This document shows positions 25,181 through 34,602 of a stretch of DNA of 64,000 bases, one piece after another; position 1 is the first letter of the stretch; the number at the start of each line of letters is the position of its first letter. The notes beneath the pieces were generated by a model. The model did not search any database. It saw nothing but the letters and a program-made list of their open reading frames with translations, and was not told the DNA's origin. Origin of the DNA: Paraburkholderia polaris (GTDB lineage: Bacteria; Pseudomonadota; Gammaproteobacteria; Burkholderiales; Burkholderiaceae); assembly GCF_012927345.1 (NCBI RefSeq), contig NZ_JABBGJ010000022.1, forward strand, positions 1 through 64,000. Direction: 5' to 3'. Both the position numbers and the translations under genes were made by a program.

Positions 25181-26350
25181 TCAATTCGAAGTTGGTTGGG
25201 GGGCGGGCTCGGTCCCGGCTTCGGGTGCCGGATGCGGCACGGAACGGGGCACAAAGCGCGCGAGAATCCGCAGATCGTCGCCGATCCGGTCGACCGCGTG
25301 GAAATTCAGTTGCATGCGGTCTTCGAGCGTTTCCGGCGCGTTCAGATTGAACATGCTCATCGAGTCCATGCCGAGCAGGCTAGGCGCGAGATAGACCAGC
25401 AGCTCGTCGACACAGCCTTCGCGCAGCAGCGAGCCGTTCAGCTTGTAGCCCGCCTCGACGTGCAGTTCGTTCACATTACGCTCGCCGAGCACTTTCAGCA
25501 TGGCGGGCAGGTCGACCTTGCCCGCCGCGTTTGCCAGTTGCACGATCTCCGCGCCGCGATCGCGCAGCGCGGCGGCGCGTTCGGTATGACGCTCATCAAG
25601 ATTGCCGCAGAAAATCAGCGTGGGTGCGCCGGCCAGGATCTGGGCTTCGGGCGGCACGTCGAGCTGGCTGTCGATCAGCACGCGTTGCGGCTGGCGCGGC
25701 GTGTCGACAGCGCGCACGGTCATGCGCGGATCGTCTTCCCTGACGGTGCCGATGCCCGTCAGGATTGCCGACGCGCGGGCGCGCCACGCGTGACCATCGG
25801 CGCGCGCCGCTTCTCCGGTAATCCATTGACTGACGCCCGACGGCAAGCCGGTGCGGCCGTCCAGCGAGGCGGCCACTTTCATGCGGACCCACGGGCGGCC
25901 GCGTGTCATGCGCGACACGAAGCCAATGTTCAGTTCGTGCGCTTCGTTGGCGAGCAGCCCGCAACGAACTTCAATGCCGGCGTCGCGCAGCATTGCGAGG
26001 CCACGCCCGGAGACTTGAGGATTGGGGTCTTCCATCGCTGCGACCACGCGCTCAACCTGCGCTTCGATCAGCGCATTCGCGCACGGCGGCGTGCGGCCGA
26101 AATGGCTGCACGGCTCAAGCGTCACGTAGGCCGTGGCGCCGCGCAGATCATGGCCGCGCGAGCGCGCGTCCTTCAACGCGCGCACTTCGGCATGATCCTG
26201 GCCGGCCGGTTGCGTGAAGCCTTCGCCGATCACCTCGCCATTTTTGACGAGTACGCAACCGACGCGCGGATTCGGGTCGGTCGAGTACATGCCGCGCTTG
26301 GCCAGCGCGAGCGCGCGCTCCATATGGACGAAATCGGTTTGCGAAAACAT
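25181..26350 (-). CDS. ribD: bifunctional riboflavin deaminase/reductase
   Basis: The 389-aa enzyme has an N-terminal deaminase with zinc ligands in HAEVRAL and EPCSHFGRTPPC and a C-terminal reductase beginning with PWVRMKVAASLDGRT. It converts the pyrimidine product of GTP cyclohydrolase II by deamination and then reduction. The C-terminal ~20 residues are Pro/Glu-rich. It is 72 bases downstream of hemL and directly upstream of ribE. Confidence 0.95.
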   Translation of the reverse strand: MFSQTDFVHMERALALAKRGMYSTDPNPRVGCVLVKNGEVIGEGFTQPAGQDHAEVRALKDARSRGHDLRGATAYVTLEPCSHFGRTPPCANALIEAQVERVVAAMEDPNPQVSGRGLAMLRDAGIEVRCGLLANEAHELNIGFVSRMTRGRPWVRMKVAASLDGRTGLPSGVSQWITGEAARADGHAWRARASAILTGIGTVREDDPRMTVRAVDTPRQPQRVLIDSQLDVPPEAQILAGAPTLIFCGNLDERHTERAAALRDRGAEIVQLANAAGKVDLPAMLKVLGERNVNELHVEAGYKLNGSLLREGCVDELLVYLAPSLLGMDSMSMFNLNAPETLEDRMQLNFHAVDRIGDDLRILARFVPRSVPHPAPEAGTEPAPQPTSN

Positions 26351-26422
26351 CGGTATCCGGTCGGGTACGGTGGCTAGGCAGTATTGAGCTTGGGTCTCGG
26401 CGGGTTCAGCGTCTCGCCGGCC

Positions 26423-27706
26423 TCAGGCCGCGAGGGAGGCGAACGCGCCGCGCGCCGCGTCGATCGTGGCGTCGATGATCGCGTCGTCGTGCACGATTGA
26501 AACGAAGCCGGCTTCATACGCCGACGGCGCGAAGTACACGCCCGCGTCGAGCATCTTATGGAAGAACGCATTGAAGCGCGGCACGTCGCTCTTCGTGACT
26601 TCGGCGAAGCTGGTCGGAACCGACTCGGTGAAGTACAGGCCGAACATGCCGCCGAGCGAATCGGCCGCGAACGGCACCTTCGCTTCGTGTGCGACATTCG
26701 CGAGACCTTGCGCGAGACGCGTGGTGCGGGCGGCGAGCGTGTCGTAGAAGCCTGGCGCCTGGATCAGTTGCAGCGTCTTCAGGCCCGCGGCAACCGCAAT
26801 CGGATTGCCGGACAACGTGCCCGCCTGGTACACGCCGCCAAGCGGCGCAAGGTGAGCCATGATGTCACGGCGGCCGCCGAAGGCTGCCGCCGGCATGCCG
26901 CCGCCGATCACCTTGCCGAGACACGTCAGATCCGGTGTGATGCCGTAGACCTCTTGCGCGCCCCCCAGGGCGACGCGGAAACCGCACATCACCTCGTCGA
27001 AAATCAGTACCGCGCCGTACTCGGTACACAGGCGCCGCAAGGCTTGCAGGAATTCCGGCGTGGCGCGCACGAGGTTCATGTTGCCTGCCACCGGCTCGAC
27101 GATCACCGAGGCGATCTCGTTGCCGAACGCCTTGAACGCTTCTTCGAGCTCCGCGATGTTGTTGTACTCGAGCACCGTGGTGTGCTTGGCGATGTCCGCC
27201 GGCACGCCCGCCGAAGTCGGATTGCCGAACGTGAGCAGGCCCGAGCCGGCTTTGACCAGCAGGCTGTCCGCGTGGCCGTGATAGCAGCCTTCGAACTTGA
27301 CGATGCGGCTGCGGTTCGTGAAGCCGCGCGCGAGACGCAGCGCGCTCATGGTCGCTTCGGTGCCGCTCGAGACCATGCGGACCTGTTCGATCGACGGCAC
27401 CAGCTTGCAGATTTCTTCTGCGATTTCGATTTCGGATTCGGTCGGCGCGCCGAAGGAGAAGCCGTTGGCCAGCACGCGCTGGACCGCTTCCAGCACTTCC
27501 GGGTGCACGTGGCCGAGGATCATCGGGCCCCACGAGCCGATGTAGTCGGTATAGCGTTGTCCGTCCGCGTCCCAGAAGTAGGGGCCTTGCGCGCGCTCGA
27601 TGAAGCGCGGCGTACCGCCTACCGAACGGAATGCGCGGACCGGCGAGTTCACGCCGCCGGGGATGGTGCGCTGCGCGCGGTCGAAGAGGGTCTGGTTTCT
27701 GGACAT
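26423..27706 (-). CDS. hemL: glutamate-1-semialdehyde 2,1-aminomutase
   Basis: The 427-aa PLP enzyme of the C5 route to 5-aminolevulinate has the signatures GGVNSPVRAF, MVSSGTEATMSA, the PLP-lysine block CLGKVIGGGMPAAAFGG, and GTLSGNPIA. Its start, MSRNQTLFDRA, is typical. It is the first gene of the minus-strand run into ribD, linking haem and riboflavin synthesis in one transcription direction. An internal promoter before ribD cannot be excluded. Confidence 0.96.
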   Translation of the reverse strand: MSRNQTLFDRAQRTIPGGVNSPVRAFRSVGGTPRFIERAQGPYFWDADGQRYTDYIGSWGPMILGHVHPEVLEAVQRVLANGFSFGAPTESEIEIAEEICKLVPSIEQVRMVSSGTEATMSALRLARGFTNRSRIVKFEGCYHGHADSLLVKAGSGLLTFGNPTSAGVPADIAKHTTVLEYNNIAELEEAFKAFGNEIASVIVEPVAGNMNLVRATPEFLQALRRLCTEYGAVLIFDEVMCGFRVALGGAQEVYGITPDLTCLGKVIGGGMPAAAFGGRRDIMAHLAPLGGVYQAGTLSGNPIAVAAGLKTLQLIQAPGFYDTLAARTTRLAQGLANVAHEAKVPFAADSLGGMFGLYFTESVPTSFAEVTKSDVPRFNAFFHKMLDAGVYFAPSAYEAGFVSIVHDDAIIDATIDAARGAFASLAA

Positions 27707-27851
27707 GGTGAGGGCTGGAATTTGGGTTGCGCAGCGGCGCGGGTGCTGCTTTTTGCGCTCCGCACGGCGCTGGGGGTTGGTGGGGAAATTGTACCGGAGT
27801 CAGCGTGAAGGGGTTTTGTGTCTGACTCTGTTGGGGCGGCTGTGTCGTTGC

Positions 27852-28448
27852 TCAGCCGCCATGCGTGTGTTTCGTTGCCGCCTTTTTCGGCGCTGCCTTC
27901 GGCTTCGTCACCACGCGACCTTCCGCCGCGCTTTTTTCTGCCGCTGCCGCATGGGCCGTGACCTTGCTGGAACGCGTGGGTCCCTTTGGTGTGTCGAGCT
28001 TTGGCGGTTTGCGCTTGCCCGTGAGTTCGGCCCAGCGCTTTTCCAATGCGCCTTCGGCGATCGGCTTGATGACAGTGCCCGAGCTTTGCGCGTCCCATGT
28101 CTGCACCGAAAACGGATGCGTACGCAACGTCTCGCGTGGAATCACGACACCCTCGTGTGCGTCGACCACCCAGTCGTACACGAAGTCGATGCACAACCGG
28201 TAACCGCGCTTCGTCGCCGGGTCGGGGACTTCGTATGGCGCGCGCGTTACGTAGCCCGAGCCGAAAATGCCCTTGGGTTCCTGTGCGACACGGTGCAGGA
28301 ATACGCGGTCGCCCGGCAGGATGCTGCGGGCAAATCCGCAACCCCACACGTCAGCCACCGCTACGCCCGCGGCGACCCGCTTCGCCACGTCGGGTAACTC
28401 GGGCCACGGCCATTTCTTGGGGCTCCAGATCAGCAGGAAGGCAGTCAT
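27852..28448 (-). CDS. EVE/PUA-like domain protein with basic tail
   Basis: The 198-aa protein opens with FLLIWSPKKWPWPEL and continues with GDRVFLHRV and GIFGSGYV, a pattern of EVE-like PUA-fold modules that bind modified bases in nucleic acids. Residues about 150-198 are Lys/Ala-rich (APKKAATKHTHGG), as in histone H1-like bacterial tails, suggesting nucleic-acid contact. It stands alone, divergent from the MFS gene. The domain call is by pattern and moderately sure; the substrate is unknown. Confidence 0.6.
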   Translation of the reverse strand: MTAFLLIWSPKKWPWPELPDVAKRVAAGVAVADVWGCGFARSILPGDRVFLHRVAQEPKGIFGSGYVTRAPYEVPDPATKRGYRLCIDFVYDWVVDAHEGVVIPRETLRTHPFSVQTWDAQSSGTVIKPIAEGALEKRWAELTGKRKPPKLDTPKGPTRSSKVTAHAAAAEKSAAEGRVVTKPKAAPKKAATKHTHGG

Positions 28449-28695
28449 GTCAGGTTTGGAACAGGCAGTGTGAAAGGGTGCAGCGGACAGTTTTGTGTCA
28501 CGCCCGGAAGCGTTCTGGCGGCAGCTTAACCGATCGGTGGCGCGCCTGTCGCGGCAACTGGGCGGCCGGCCCAGCCAGGCTTGGGCGCGGCGGATGGTTT
28601 AACCGTCGCGTACAATTGGGGCCGTCAAGTTGCTGTTTTCCCTGTTTCACCGCGTTTCGCTGCCGATGACGGCGCGGCGCTTCATCTGGATTCCC

Positions 28696-29916
28696 ATGTC
28701 TCACGTCACCAGACGCCGGCCCGATGGTCGGCTGATTCTGTTGCTCGGTGCGCTTGCCGCATGCGGGCCGATTTCCATTGATATGTATCTGCCGAGCCTG
28801 CCGACCATCGCGCAGGCCTTCGCTATCAGCACCGGCGCCGCACAAACCACGCTGACCAGCTTCATGTTCGGCTTTTCGATCGGCATGCTGCTCTATGGTC
28901 CGCTGTCGGACACCTATGGCCGCCGGCCTGTGCTGCTCGGCGGCATCATCATGTATGCGCTGGCGAGCGTGGCATGTGCGCTGTCGTTTTCGATCGGATC
29001 GCTGGTGACATTCCGCTTCGTGCAAGCGCTCGGCGCGGGTGCGGCCTCGGTGCTGGCGCGCGCGATCGCTCGCGACGCGCACGGGCCGACCGATGCCGCG
29101 CGCGTGCTGTCGATGCTCGCCATCGTCACGTCGATCGGGCCGTTGCTCGCGCCGCTGATCGGCGGTCAGCTGCTGTTGCTCGGTGGCTGGCGTGTCGTTT
29201 TTGTCGTGCTGACGCTATTCGGTACGGTGTGCGCGGTAACCGCGTTCCTCAAGGTGCCGGAAACGTGGCCGCCCGAAAAGCGTGCGCATTCGGCGCTGCT
29301 GAAATCGTTCGGTGCCTATGGCAAGTTGCTGCGCGATCCGGTCGCGTGGGGGCACATGCTGTGCGGCGGCATGGCGTTCGCGTCGATGTTCGCGTACATC
29401 ACCGCGACGCCGTTCGTGTACATCGAATATTTCCATGTATCAGCGCAGCATTACGGCTTTCTGTTCGCGTTGAATATTGTTGGCATCATGTTCGGCAACT
29501 TCATGAATACGCGCCTCGTCGGCCGGCTCGGTTCGCTGCCGATCATTTCTTTTGCCGCGACCGTGAGTTGCATCGCGTCCCTGTTTGTCTGTCTCGTCTC
29601 GCTGACGGGTTGGGGCGGGTTGTGGTCGATCGTCTTCGGTCTGTTCTTCGTGGTCGGAGTCGTCGGGCTCCTGTCCGCTAACTGCACAACCGATCTGATG
29701 CATCGCTATCCGTTGAATGCCGGCGCCGCGGCCGCCGTGTTCGGCGCCGTGCAGTTGGCGCTCGGCGCGTTGTCGAGTCTCGCCGTCGGACTCTGGCAGG
29801 ATGGCTCGCCCAAGGGCATGGGCATCGTCGTGGGCGTCGCGGGCGTGCTGTGTTACGTCGGTCGGATTCTGGTCGTCAAATGGCACGGAATGAAGGCGCC
29901 CGTCGCTGCCGTTTGA
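28696..29916 (+). CDS. Bcr/CflA-type multidrug MFS exporter
   Basis: The protein of about 406 aa has 12 hydrophobic segments. GPISIDMYLPSLPTIAQ at the first helix and GPLSDTYGRRPVLLGG in the first loop are the hallmarks of the Bcr/CflA drug:H+ antiporter family (bicyclomycin, chloramphenicol, sulfonamide export). ATG 28696 just before the first helix was preferred over a TTG at 28630, because the extra residues do not resemble the family; no strong ribosome site decides it. Confidence 0.88.
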   Translation: MSHVTRRRPDGRLILLLGALAACGPISIDMYLPSLPTIAQAFAISTGAAQTTLTSFMFGFSIGMLLYGPLSDTYGRRPVLLGGIIMYALASVACALSFSIGSLVTFRFVQALGAGAASVLARAIARDAHGPTDAARVLSMLAIVTSIGPLLAPLIGGQLLLLGGWRVVFVVLTLFGTVCAVTAFLKVPETWPPEKRAHSALLKSFGAYGKLLRDPVAWGHMLCGGMAFASMFAYITATPFVYIEYFHVSAQHYGFLFALNIVGIMFGNFMNTRLVGRLGSLPIISFAATVSCIASLFVCLVSLTGWGGLWSIVFGLFFVVGVVGLLSANCTTDLMHRYPLNAGAAAAVFGAVQLALGALSSLAVGLWQDGSPKGMGIVVGVAGVLCYVGRILVVKWHGMKAPVAAV

Positions 29917-30115
29917 GACTGCATGTAGCGCTATGAGGCGGGAGTCCGTTGCTAAAGGCGGATCGTTGTTCCTTAGCCGAAACGCGCGGCAAGCTTGCTT
30001 CTCCGTTCCGCGCTAACCAACGCGTCTACGGAAAACACCAGGTGTTGCGCGCGCGCGACCGTGCGTTTCAATTGGCATTGCTATGATGGAGTCACTGTTC
30101 CTCGGAGCGGCAATC

Positions 30116-30346
30116 ATGGCGATCAGAGATTTGATGAACGGCGAGCGGCAACATGCTGCCTTTGCCGAAGCGCAGAAGCTGGCAGACAGCGGCGCCTATC
30201 ACGATTACACAGACATCGAATACGTCTTGCGCTTTGATTACGGTTTGTCTGATGTATCGGCGCTGCTCGACAGCCAGTTGATGCATCGCGACCTGAATCG
30301 CCGTTGCGCCGATGCGCGTGAGAAGCTGGACGCGCTTAGCGTCTGA
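30116..30346 (+). CDS. small uncharacterised protein (76 aa)
   Basis: ATG 30116 is preceded by CGGAG at about 9 bases. The protein is helical and soluble, rich in Ala, Asp and Arg, with no signal peptide. It lies 96 bases upstream of the RidA-type gene. I do not recognise the family; a conserved Burkholderia hypothetical is the likeliest status. A 16-bp palindrome, GTCTGACGCGTCAGAC, follows at 30350-30365. Confidence 0.55.
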   Translation: MAIRDLMNGERQHAAFAEAQKLADSGAYHDYTDIEYVLRFDYGLSDVSALLDSQLMHRDLNRRCADAREKLDALSV

Positions 30347-30442
30347 CGCGTCTGACGCGTCAGACGTGTGAGGCGAGTGGCATGCAGTCTCATGCGCATA
30401 GCCATGCGGCGCGAAGGCGTCATTCCCTTTGGAGTTGTATTC

Positions 30443-30847
30443 ATGGCCGCTAGCCAGCACGACCCGCATCTGCCGCACCTGGACAATCCTGCTGCTTTGG
30501 CAAAGCCGGGCGGCCATTACAGCCACGTCGCGATCGCGAATGGTTTTGTTTTCGTCTCAGGGCAGTTGCCGATCAATGCACAAGGCGAGAAGCTTGCAGA
30601 CGCCTCGTTCGAAGTTCAGGCCGAGCAGGTGTTGACCAACGTTCAGGCTGCGCTCGAGGGCGCCGGCAGCAGCATCGCGCAACTGGTGCAGGTGCGCGTC
30701 TATATTGCCGACGTCGAACACTGGGCGAGCTTCAACCAGATCTACGCGCGTTGGGCAGGCGATGCACGGCCGGCGCGGGCTGTCGTGCCGGTTCCACACC
30801 TGCACTACGGTCTGAAGGTCGAGGTCGAGGCAACCGCGTTGATTTAA
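30443..30847 (+). CDS. RidA/YjgF-family enamine/imine deaminase
   Basis: The 134-aa protein has the family layout: GGHYSHVAIANGFVFVSGQLP at the start, QVRVYIADVEHW in the middle and the catalytic Arg block ARPARAVVPVPHLHYGLKVEVEA near the end. RidA proteins hydrolyse reactive 2-aminoacrylate and similar intermediates made by PLP enzymes. ATG 30443 follows GGAG at about 9 bases; the upstream extension of the frame is not family-like. Confidence 0.88.
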   Translation: MAASQHDPHLPHLDNPAALAKPGGHYSHVAIANGFVFVSGQLPINAQGEKLADASFEVQAEQVLTNVQAALEGAGSSIAQLVQVRVYIADVEHWASFNQIYARWAGDARPARAVVPVPHLHYGLKVEVEATALI

Positions 30848-30875
30848 GTCGTGGTTGCGGTGCCAAGGAGCCGAC

Positions 30876-31334
30876 TCAGTGAATCACGAGCCCGTTGAAC
30901 TGTGCATTGCCCACGCCGGACGCGATATTCATGCCGACGTTGCCGCTCACTGCCGCCAGTGAGCCGGCACCGAGTTTTGCGGTGGCGCTGTCAGTCAACT
31001 GCGCGACGGTATGCAGATTCTGCTGTGAGGTGATCGCGGCTTGCGGTGTGGTGACGAGGGCGATCTGGTTAGCCTGCGCGTTCAGCGCCCCAGCCGCGAG
31101 GTTCACGCCGATGTTGCCGCTTGCACCTCTCAATGCATTCGCCCCCACGGTAGCTGCGGACGCGCCAGCTTTCGCGCTGCCGCCAATGTCTTGCAGATTG
31201 GACAGCCTGGCTGAGCCGAACACCTCTGCGCTATCGTCGTCGGACGGCGCCGTTGACGTGCCTGCAAACGCGGACGATACGCCCGTGCTCGCGGCGACCC
31301 AAATCAGTGCAACCGACAAAGTGCGGACTTTCAT
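30876..31334 (-). CDS. exported repeat protein (152 aa), adhesin/surface-type
   Basis: ATG 31334 is preceded by GGGAG. A signal peptide (1-24, ending SSAFAG) leads into a mature protein with two copies of a motif of the form SGNIG-x-N-x-A-x-G-x-x-NAQ-x-N, at about 93-117 and 132-152. This resembles repeat units of exported beta-structured surface proteins. Low cysteine and charge content fit an extracellular scaffold. The function is not established. It is followed downstream by no other gene of the same type. Confidence 0.55.
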   Translation of the reverse strand: MKVRTLSVALIWVAASTGVSSAFAGTSTAPSDDDSAEVFGSARLSNLQDIGGSAKAGASAATVGANALRGASGNIGVNLAAGALNAQANQIALVTTPQAAITSQQNLHTVAQLTDSATAKLGAGSLAAVSGNVGMNIASGVGNAQFNGLVIH

Positions 31335-31473
31335 GAGCAACTCCCTGGCTTGTGCTGACGGCACAGATAGTCTCCATATCGACCGGGGGAGCGAGATGTT
31401 GAGGGAGGGCTTCCCCTTAACGCGGGCTGCGCCAGGAGATTGACTGGTTGCCGGGTGCCGGTCTGACCAGAAA

Positions 31474-31647
31474 TTACCACCTCCCGTGGCCTCCGTAATA
31501 ACCGCCGACACCAACACCCACGCTGACGCTCGGGGCGGCGTAGTAGCCGGGGGCATATCCGTATGCCGGTGCGTAGGCATAAGGCGGTGCGACGACGCAT
31601 CCGGAAAGGCCCAATGCGAAACCTATCGCAAACAGTAATTTGAGCAT
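31474..31647 (-). CDS. small Tyr/Gly-rich lipoprotein (57 aa)
   Basis: The start ATG 31647 has GGAGG upstream. The N-terminus is a lipoprotein signal with lipobox LSGC (14-17). The mature part is Tyr/Pro/Gly/Val-rich, similar in style to the exported protein at 14870-15172. It is probably anchored in the outer membrane. Its function is unknown. Confidence 0.65.
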   Translation of the reverse strand: MLKLLFAIGFALGLSGCVVAPPYAYAPAYGYAPGYYAAPSVSVGVGVGGYYGGHGRW

Positions 31648-31815
31648 GAATCCTCCCTCTTTGTGAGTTGGAGGAACCGGGAGCAGCATCGTTCGGCCTG
31701 CCTTGTGACAGCAAATTACGAAGCCTCGGTTTAATCGGCTTTCATTTACAGTTGCTTACCCGTTCGACGCGTCGCGCATGCGCTGATCTGCGGGTGCTTT
31801 GGCGGTCAGAAATGA

Positions 31816-31839
31816 AAAACGGGCCGCAAGGCCCGTTTT
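31816..31839 (-). terminator. terminator of tRNA-Ser
   Basis: AAAACGGGCC (31816-31825) pairs with GGCCCGTTTT (31830-31839) around GCAA. On the minus strand it lies 11 bases beyond the tRNA 3' end and is followed by T residues. Confidence 0.85.
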
Positions 31840-31850
31840 CATTGATTGTC

Positions 31851-31940
31851 TGGCGGAGGCGGTGAGATTCGAACTCACGGAAGGATCACTCCTTCGCCGG
31901 TTTTCAAGACCGGTGCCTTAAACCGCTCGGCCACACCTCC
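31851..31940 (-). tRNA. tRNA-Ser (UGA)
   Basis: The 90-nt gene on the minus strand starts GGAGGTGTGG and ends CGCCTCCG-CCA, with the CCA encoded. The anticodon loop CTTGAAA gives UGA. A long variable arm typical of serine tRNAs (CGAAGGAGTGATCCTTCC region) and GTTCGAAT in the T arm are visible. Confidence 0.95.
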
Positions 31941-31995
31941 AAGCCCTAAATTGTAACCTGAAAAATCCTCGTTGCGGCGCTCGGCGGACCTGCAA

Positions 31996-33225
31996 TTACT
32001 GCGGATCTTTCAGAAACAGTTCTTGCAAGTCGTTCAGAAACGCCTGGCCAAGCGGCGTCGGTGCGATCTTTTCGTGGTCGCGTGTAATCAGCTTGCGCCG
32101 TTCGGCCTCCTGCAAAGCCGGTTCGATCGAGGTCATCGACATCCCCGTGCGCTCGATGAAACGATGCACCGGAAACCCTTCCACCAGCCGCAGCGCGTTC
32201 AACATGAACTCGAACGGCAGATCGCGCGGCCCGACCTCATGCTCTTCCTGCACCGCCGTCCCGGCCATCGCCTGCTCGATGAAGGTGGTCGGATGCTTGT
32301 AGCGCACCTGGCGCAGCACGCGGTTCGGAAACGACAGCTTGGTATGCGCCCCCGCGCCGATGCCGAGATAGTCGCCAAAGCGCCAGTAGTTCAGATTGTG
32401 CTTGCTCTGCCGATGCGGCTGCGCATAGGCGGAGACCTCGTAGCGTCCATAACCGGCGGCCGTCGTGCGTTCGTGAATCCAGTCCTGCATGTCGGCGGAT
32501 GCGTCGTCGTCGGGGAGCGCAGGCGGGAATTTCGCAAACAGCGTGTTCGGTTCGAGCGTGAGGTGATACAGCGACAAATGCGGCGGCGCGAACGACAACG
32601 CCGTCTCCACGTCAGCCTGACATTGCGCGAGCGTCTGCTGCGGCAGCGCGAACATCAGATCGAGGTTGAAGTTGTCGAAGGTGGTCGCGGCCACTTCGAC
32701 CGCATGGCGTGCTTGCGTCGAGTCGTGAATCCGCCCGAGTGCCTTCAGATGTGCTTCATTGAAACTCTGGATGCCCACCGACAGGCGATTCACGCCGCTC
32801 GCGCGAAACTGCGCGAACTTGTCGGCTTCGAACGTACCAGGGTTGGCTTCGAGCGTGATTTCCGCATCGGCGTCGAGCGGCAGCAGCGCGCGTATGTCGG
32901 ACAGCATACGGTCGAGCCCGGCCGCCGACAGCAAGCTGGGCGTGCCGCCGCCGATGAACACCGTATGCACCTGGCGGCCCCACACGAGCGGCAGCGCCAT
33001 CTCGAGATCGGCGCGCAGCGCGTCGAGATACTCGCTCTCCGGGAACGTGTCGCCTTTCCACTCATGCGAGTTGAAATCGCAGTACGGGCACTTGCGCACG
33101 CACCACGGAAAGTGCACATACAACGCCAACGGCGGTAACGACGTCAGGCGAATGCTGCCCGGCGACGTGAAAGCCTTGATGACGCCGTTGCCGATATCGG
33201 CCGGCGCCGGTTTGATCGGAATCAC
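31996..33225 (-). CDS. hemW: HemW-type radical SAM haem chaperone
   Basis: The 409-aa protein has C42-x3-C46-x2-C49 (CVRKCPYCDF), GGGTPSLL and the HemN-like C-terminal domain. The Phe after the third Cys, in place of the Cys of true HemN, marks the HemW branch, which binds haem and delivers it to respiratory enzymes rather than oxidising coproporphyrinogen. It overlaps rdgB by four bases; rph-rdgB-hemW form one operon. Confidence 0.9.
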   Translation of the reverse strand: MIPIKPAPADIGNGVIKAFTSPGSIRLTSLPPLALYVHFPWCVRKCPYCDFNSHEWKGDTFPESEYLDALRADLEMALPLVWGRQVHTVFIGGGTPSLLSAAGLDRMLSDIRALLPLDADAEITLEANPGTFEADKFAQFRASGVNRLSVGIQSFNEAHLKALGRIHDSTQARHAVEVAATTFDNFNLDLMFALPQQTLAQCQADVETALSFAPPHLSLYHLTLEPNTLFAKFPPALPDDDASADMQDWIHERTTAAGYGRYEVSAYAQPHRQSKHNLNYWRFGDYLGIGAGAHTKLSFPNRVLRQVRYKHPTTFIEQAMAGTAVQEEHEVGPRDLPFEFMLNALRLVEGFPVHRFIERTGMSMTSIEPALQEAERRKLITRDHEKIAPTPLGQAFLNDLQELFLKDPQ

Positions 33226-33869
33226 GCTTCCTCCGTCAAACGCGCGAGCAGTTGGCGCAATGCAATCGCGCGATGGCTGCTGGCGTTCTTCACCGCTGGT
33301 TCGAGTTCCGCGGCGCTCGCATTCAGCGACGGCAGGAAGAAGTACGGGTCATAGCCGAAACCATGCTCGCCGCGCGGCGCATCCAGCATTTCGCCGTGCC
33401 AGCGGCCTTCGGCGATCAGCGGTTCGGGATCATCCGCATGACGCACGAGCGCCAGCACGCAGTAGTAATACGCGCGACGATCGGTTTCGCCTTGCAAGGC
33501 TGAAACGAGCTGTGCATTGTTCGCCGCATCGCTCTTCTCGCCGCCGGCGAGTTGCGCGTAGCGCGCCGAATAAACGCCGGGCGCGCCACGCAGTGCGCGC
33601 ACGCACAAGCCGGAATCATCGGCGAGGGCGGGCAGGCCGGTGAGCTTCGCCGCGTGACGTGCCTTGGTCAGCGCGTTTTCGACGAAAGTCGGATACGGCT
33701 CTTCCGCTTCCGGCACGTTCAACTCGCCTTGCGGAATCAGGTCGATGCCGGCCGCGCCGAGCAGCGCCGCGAACTCGCGCAGCTTGCCCGCGTTGTTCGA
33801 CGCCAGCACGACTTTTTTCAACGGCGAGTCAGACGCAACCGCGCCGTTGTCTTGACGAACCTCACTCAC
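33222..33869 (-). CDS. rdgB: XTP/dITP pyrophosphatase (RdgB)
   Basis: The 215-aa house-cleaning nucleotide hydrolase removes (d)ITP and XTP from pools. Signatures are VLASNNAGKLREF, VENALTKARHAAKLTGLPALADDSGL (split over helices) and HGFGYDPYF. It overlaps both neighbours: hemW by 4 bases and rph by 8 bases, so all three are translated in series. Confidence 0.95.
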   Translation of the reverse strand: MSEVRQDNGAVASDSPLKKVVLASNNAGKLREFAALLGAAGIDLIPQGELNVPEAEEPYPTFVENALTKARHAAKLTGLPALADDSGLCVRALRGAPGVYSARYAQLAGGEKSDAANNAQLVSALQGETDRRAYYYCVLALVRHADDPEPLIAEGRWHGEMLDAPRGEHGFGYDPYFFLPSLNASAAELEPAVKNASSHRAIALRQLLARLTEEA

Positions 33870-34602
33870 TCTTTTGCTCCAACGCTTCTTTCTGTTTCGC
33901 GATCAGCGTGTTGATGCCGTCGCTCGCCAGATCGAGCAGCGAATTCATTTCATCGCGCGAGAAAGGCACGCCTTCGGCCGTGCCCTGAATTTCGACGAAG
34001 CCGCCCGCGCCCGTCATCACCACATTCATGTCGGTGTCGCATTGCGAATCTTCGTCGTAGTCGAGATCCAGCACCGGCAGACCGTCGTACACGCCGACCG
34101 AAATTGCCGCGACGTAATCGGTAATCGGCGAGCTTTCGATGCGGCCCGTAGCCAGCAACCCTGCCACCGCGTCATGCGCGGCAACGAACGCGCCGGTGAT
34201 GCTGGCCGTGCGCGTACCGCCGTCGGCCTGGATCACGTCGCAATCGATATGCAGCGTGCGTGCGCCGAGCTTCTCGAGATCGAACACCGAGCGCAGGGCG
34301 CGGCCGATCAGACGCTGGATCTCCTGAGTGCGGCCGGTCTGCTTGCCGCGCGCCGCTTCACGGTCGCTGCGGGTATGCGTGGCGCGCGGCAGCATGCCGT
34401 ATTCGGCGGTCAGCCAGCCCTGGCCGCGGTCGCGCAGGAACGGCGGCACGCTCTCGGCGATGCTCGCCGTGCAAATGACTTTGGTGTCGCCGAATTCGAC
34501 CAGCACCGAGCCCTCCGCATGCTTCGTGTAGTGGCGCGTGATGCGCACGTCGCGCAGCTGATTGGCCTGGCGGCCGCTGGGGCGTTGGGTGTTGTTGGTC
34601 AT
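33862..34602 (-). CDS. rph: ribonuclease PH
   Basis: The 246-aa phosphorolytic 3'-5' exoribonuclease trims tRNA 3' ends. RPSGRQANQLRDV at the start, SVLVEFGDTKVICTAS, and GRTQEIQRLIGRALR are family marks. The start was moved to ATG 34602, since the 88-residue upstream extension is not family-like. It is the first gene of the rph-rdgB-hemW operon, divergent from yicC. Confidence 0.95.
   Translation of the reverse strand: MTNNTQRPSGRQANQLRDVRITRHYTKHAEGSVLVEFGDTKVICTASIAESVPPFLRDRGQGWLTAEYGMLPRATHTRSDREAARGKQTGRTQEIQRLIGRALRSVFDLEKLGARTLHIDCDVIQADGGTRTASITGAFVAAHDAVAGLLATGRIESSPITDYVAAISVGVYDGLPVLDLDYDEDSQCDTDMNVVMTGAGGFVEIQGTAEGVPFSRDEMNSLLDLASDGINTLIAKQKEALEQKSE

Noticed and set aside
28630..28695. 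TTG start of the MFS exporter 22 residues upstream
   Set aside because: The extension has no ribosome site and does not resemble Bcr/CflA N-termini.
30350..30365. GTCTGACGCGTCAGAC palindrome as a terminator after the 76-aa gene
   Set aside because: No T-run follows; it overlaps a short tandem repeat of GTCTGACGC and may be incidental.
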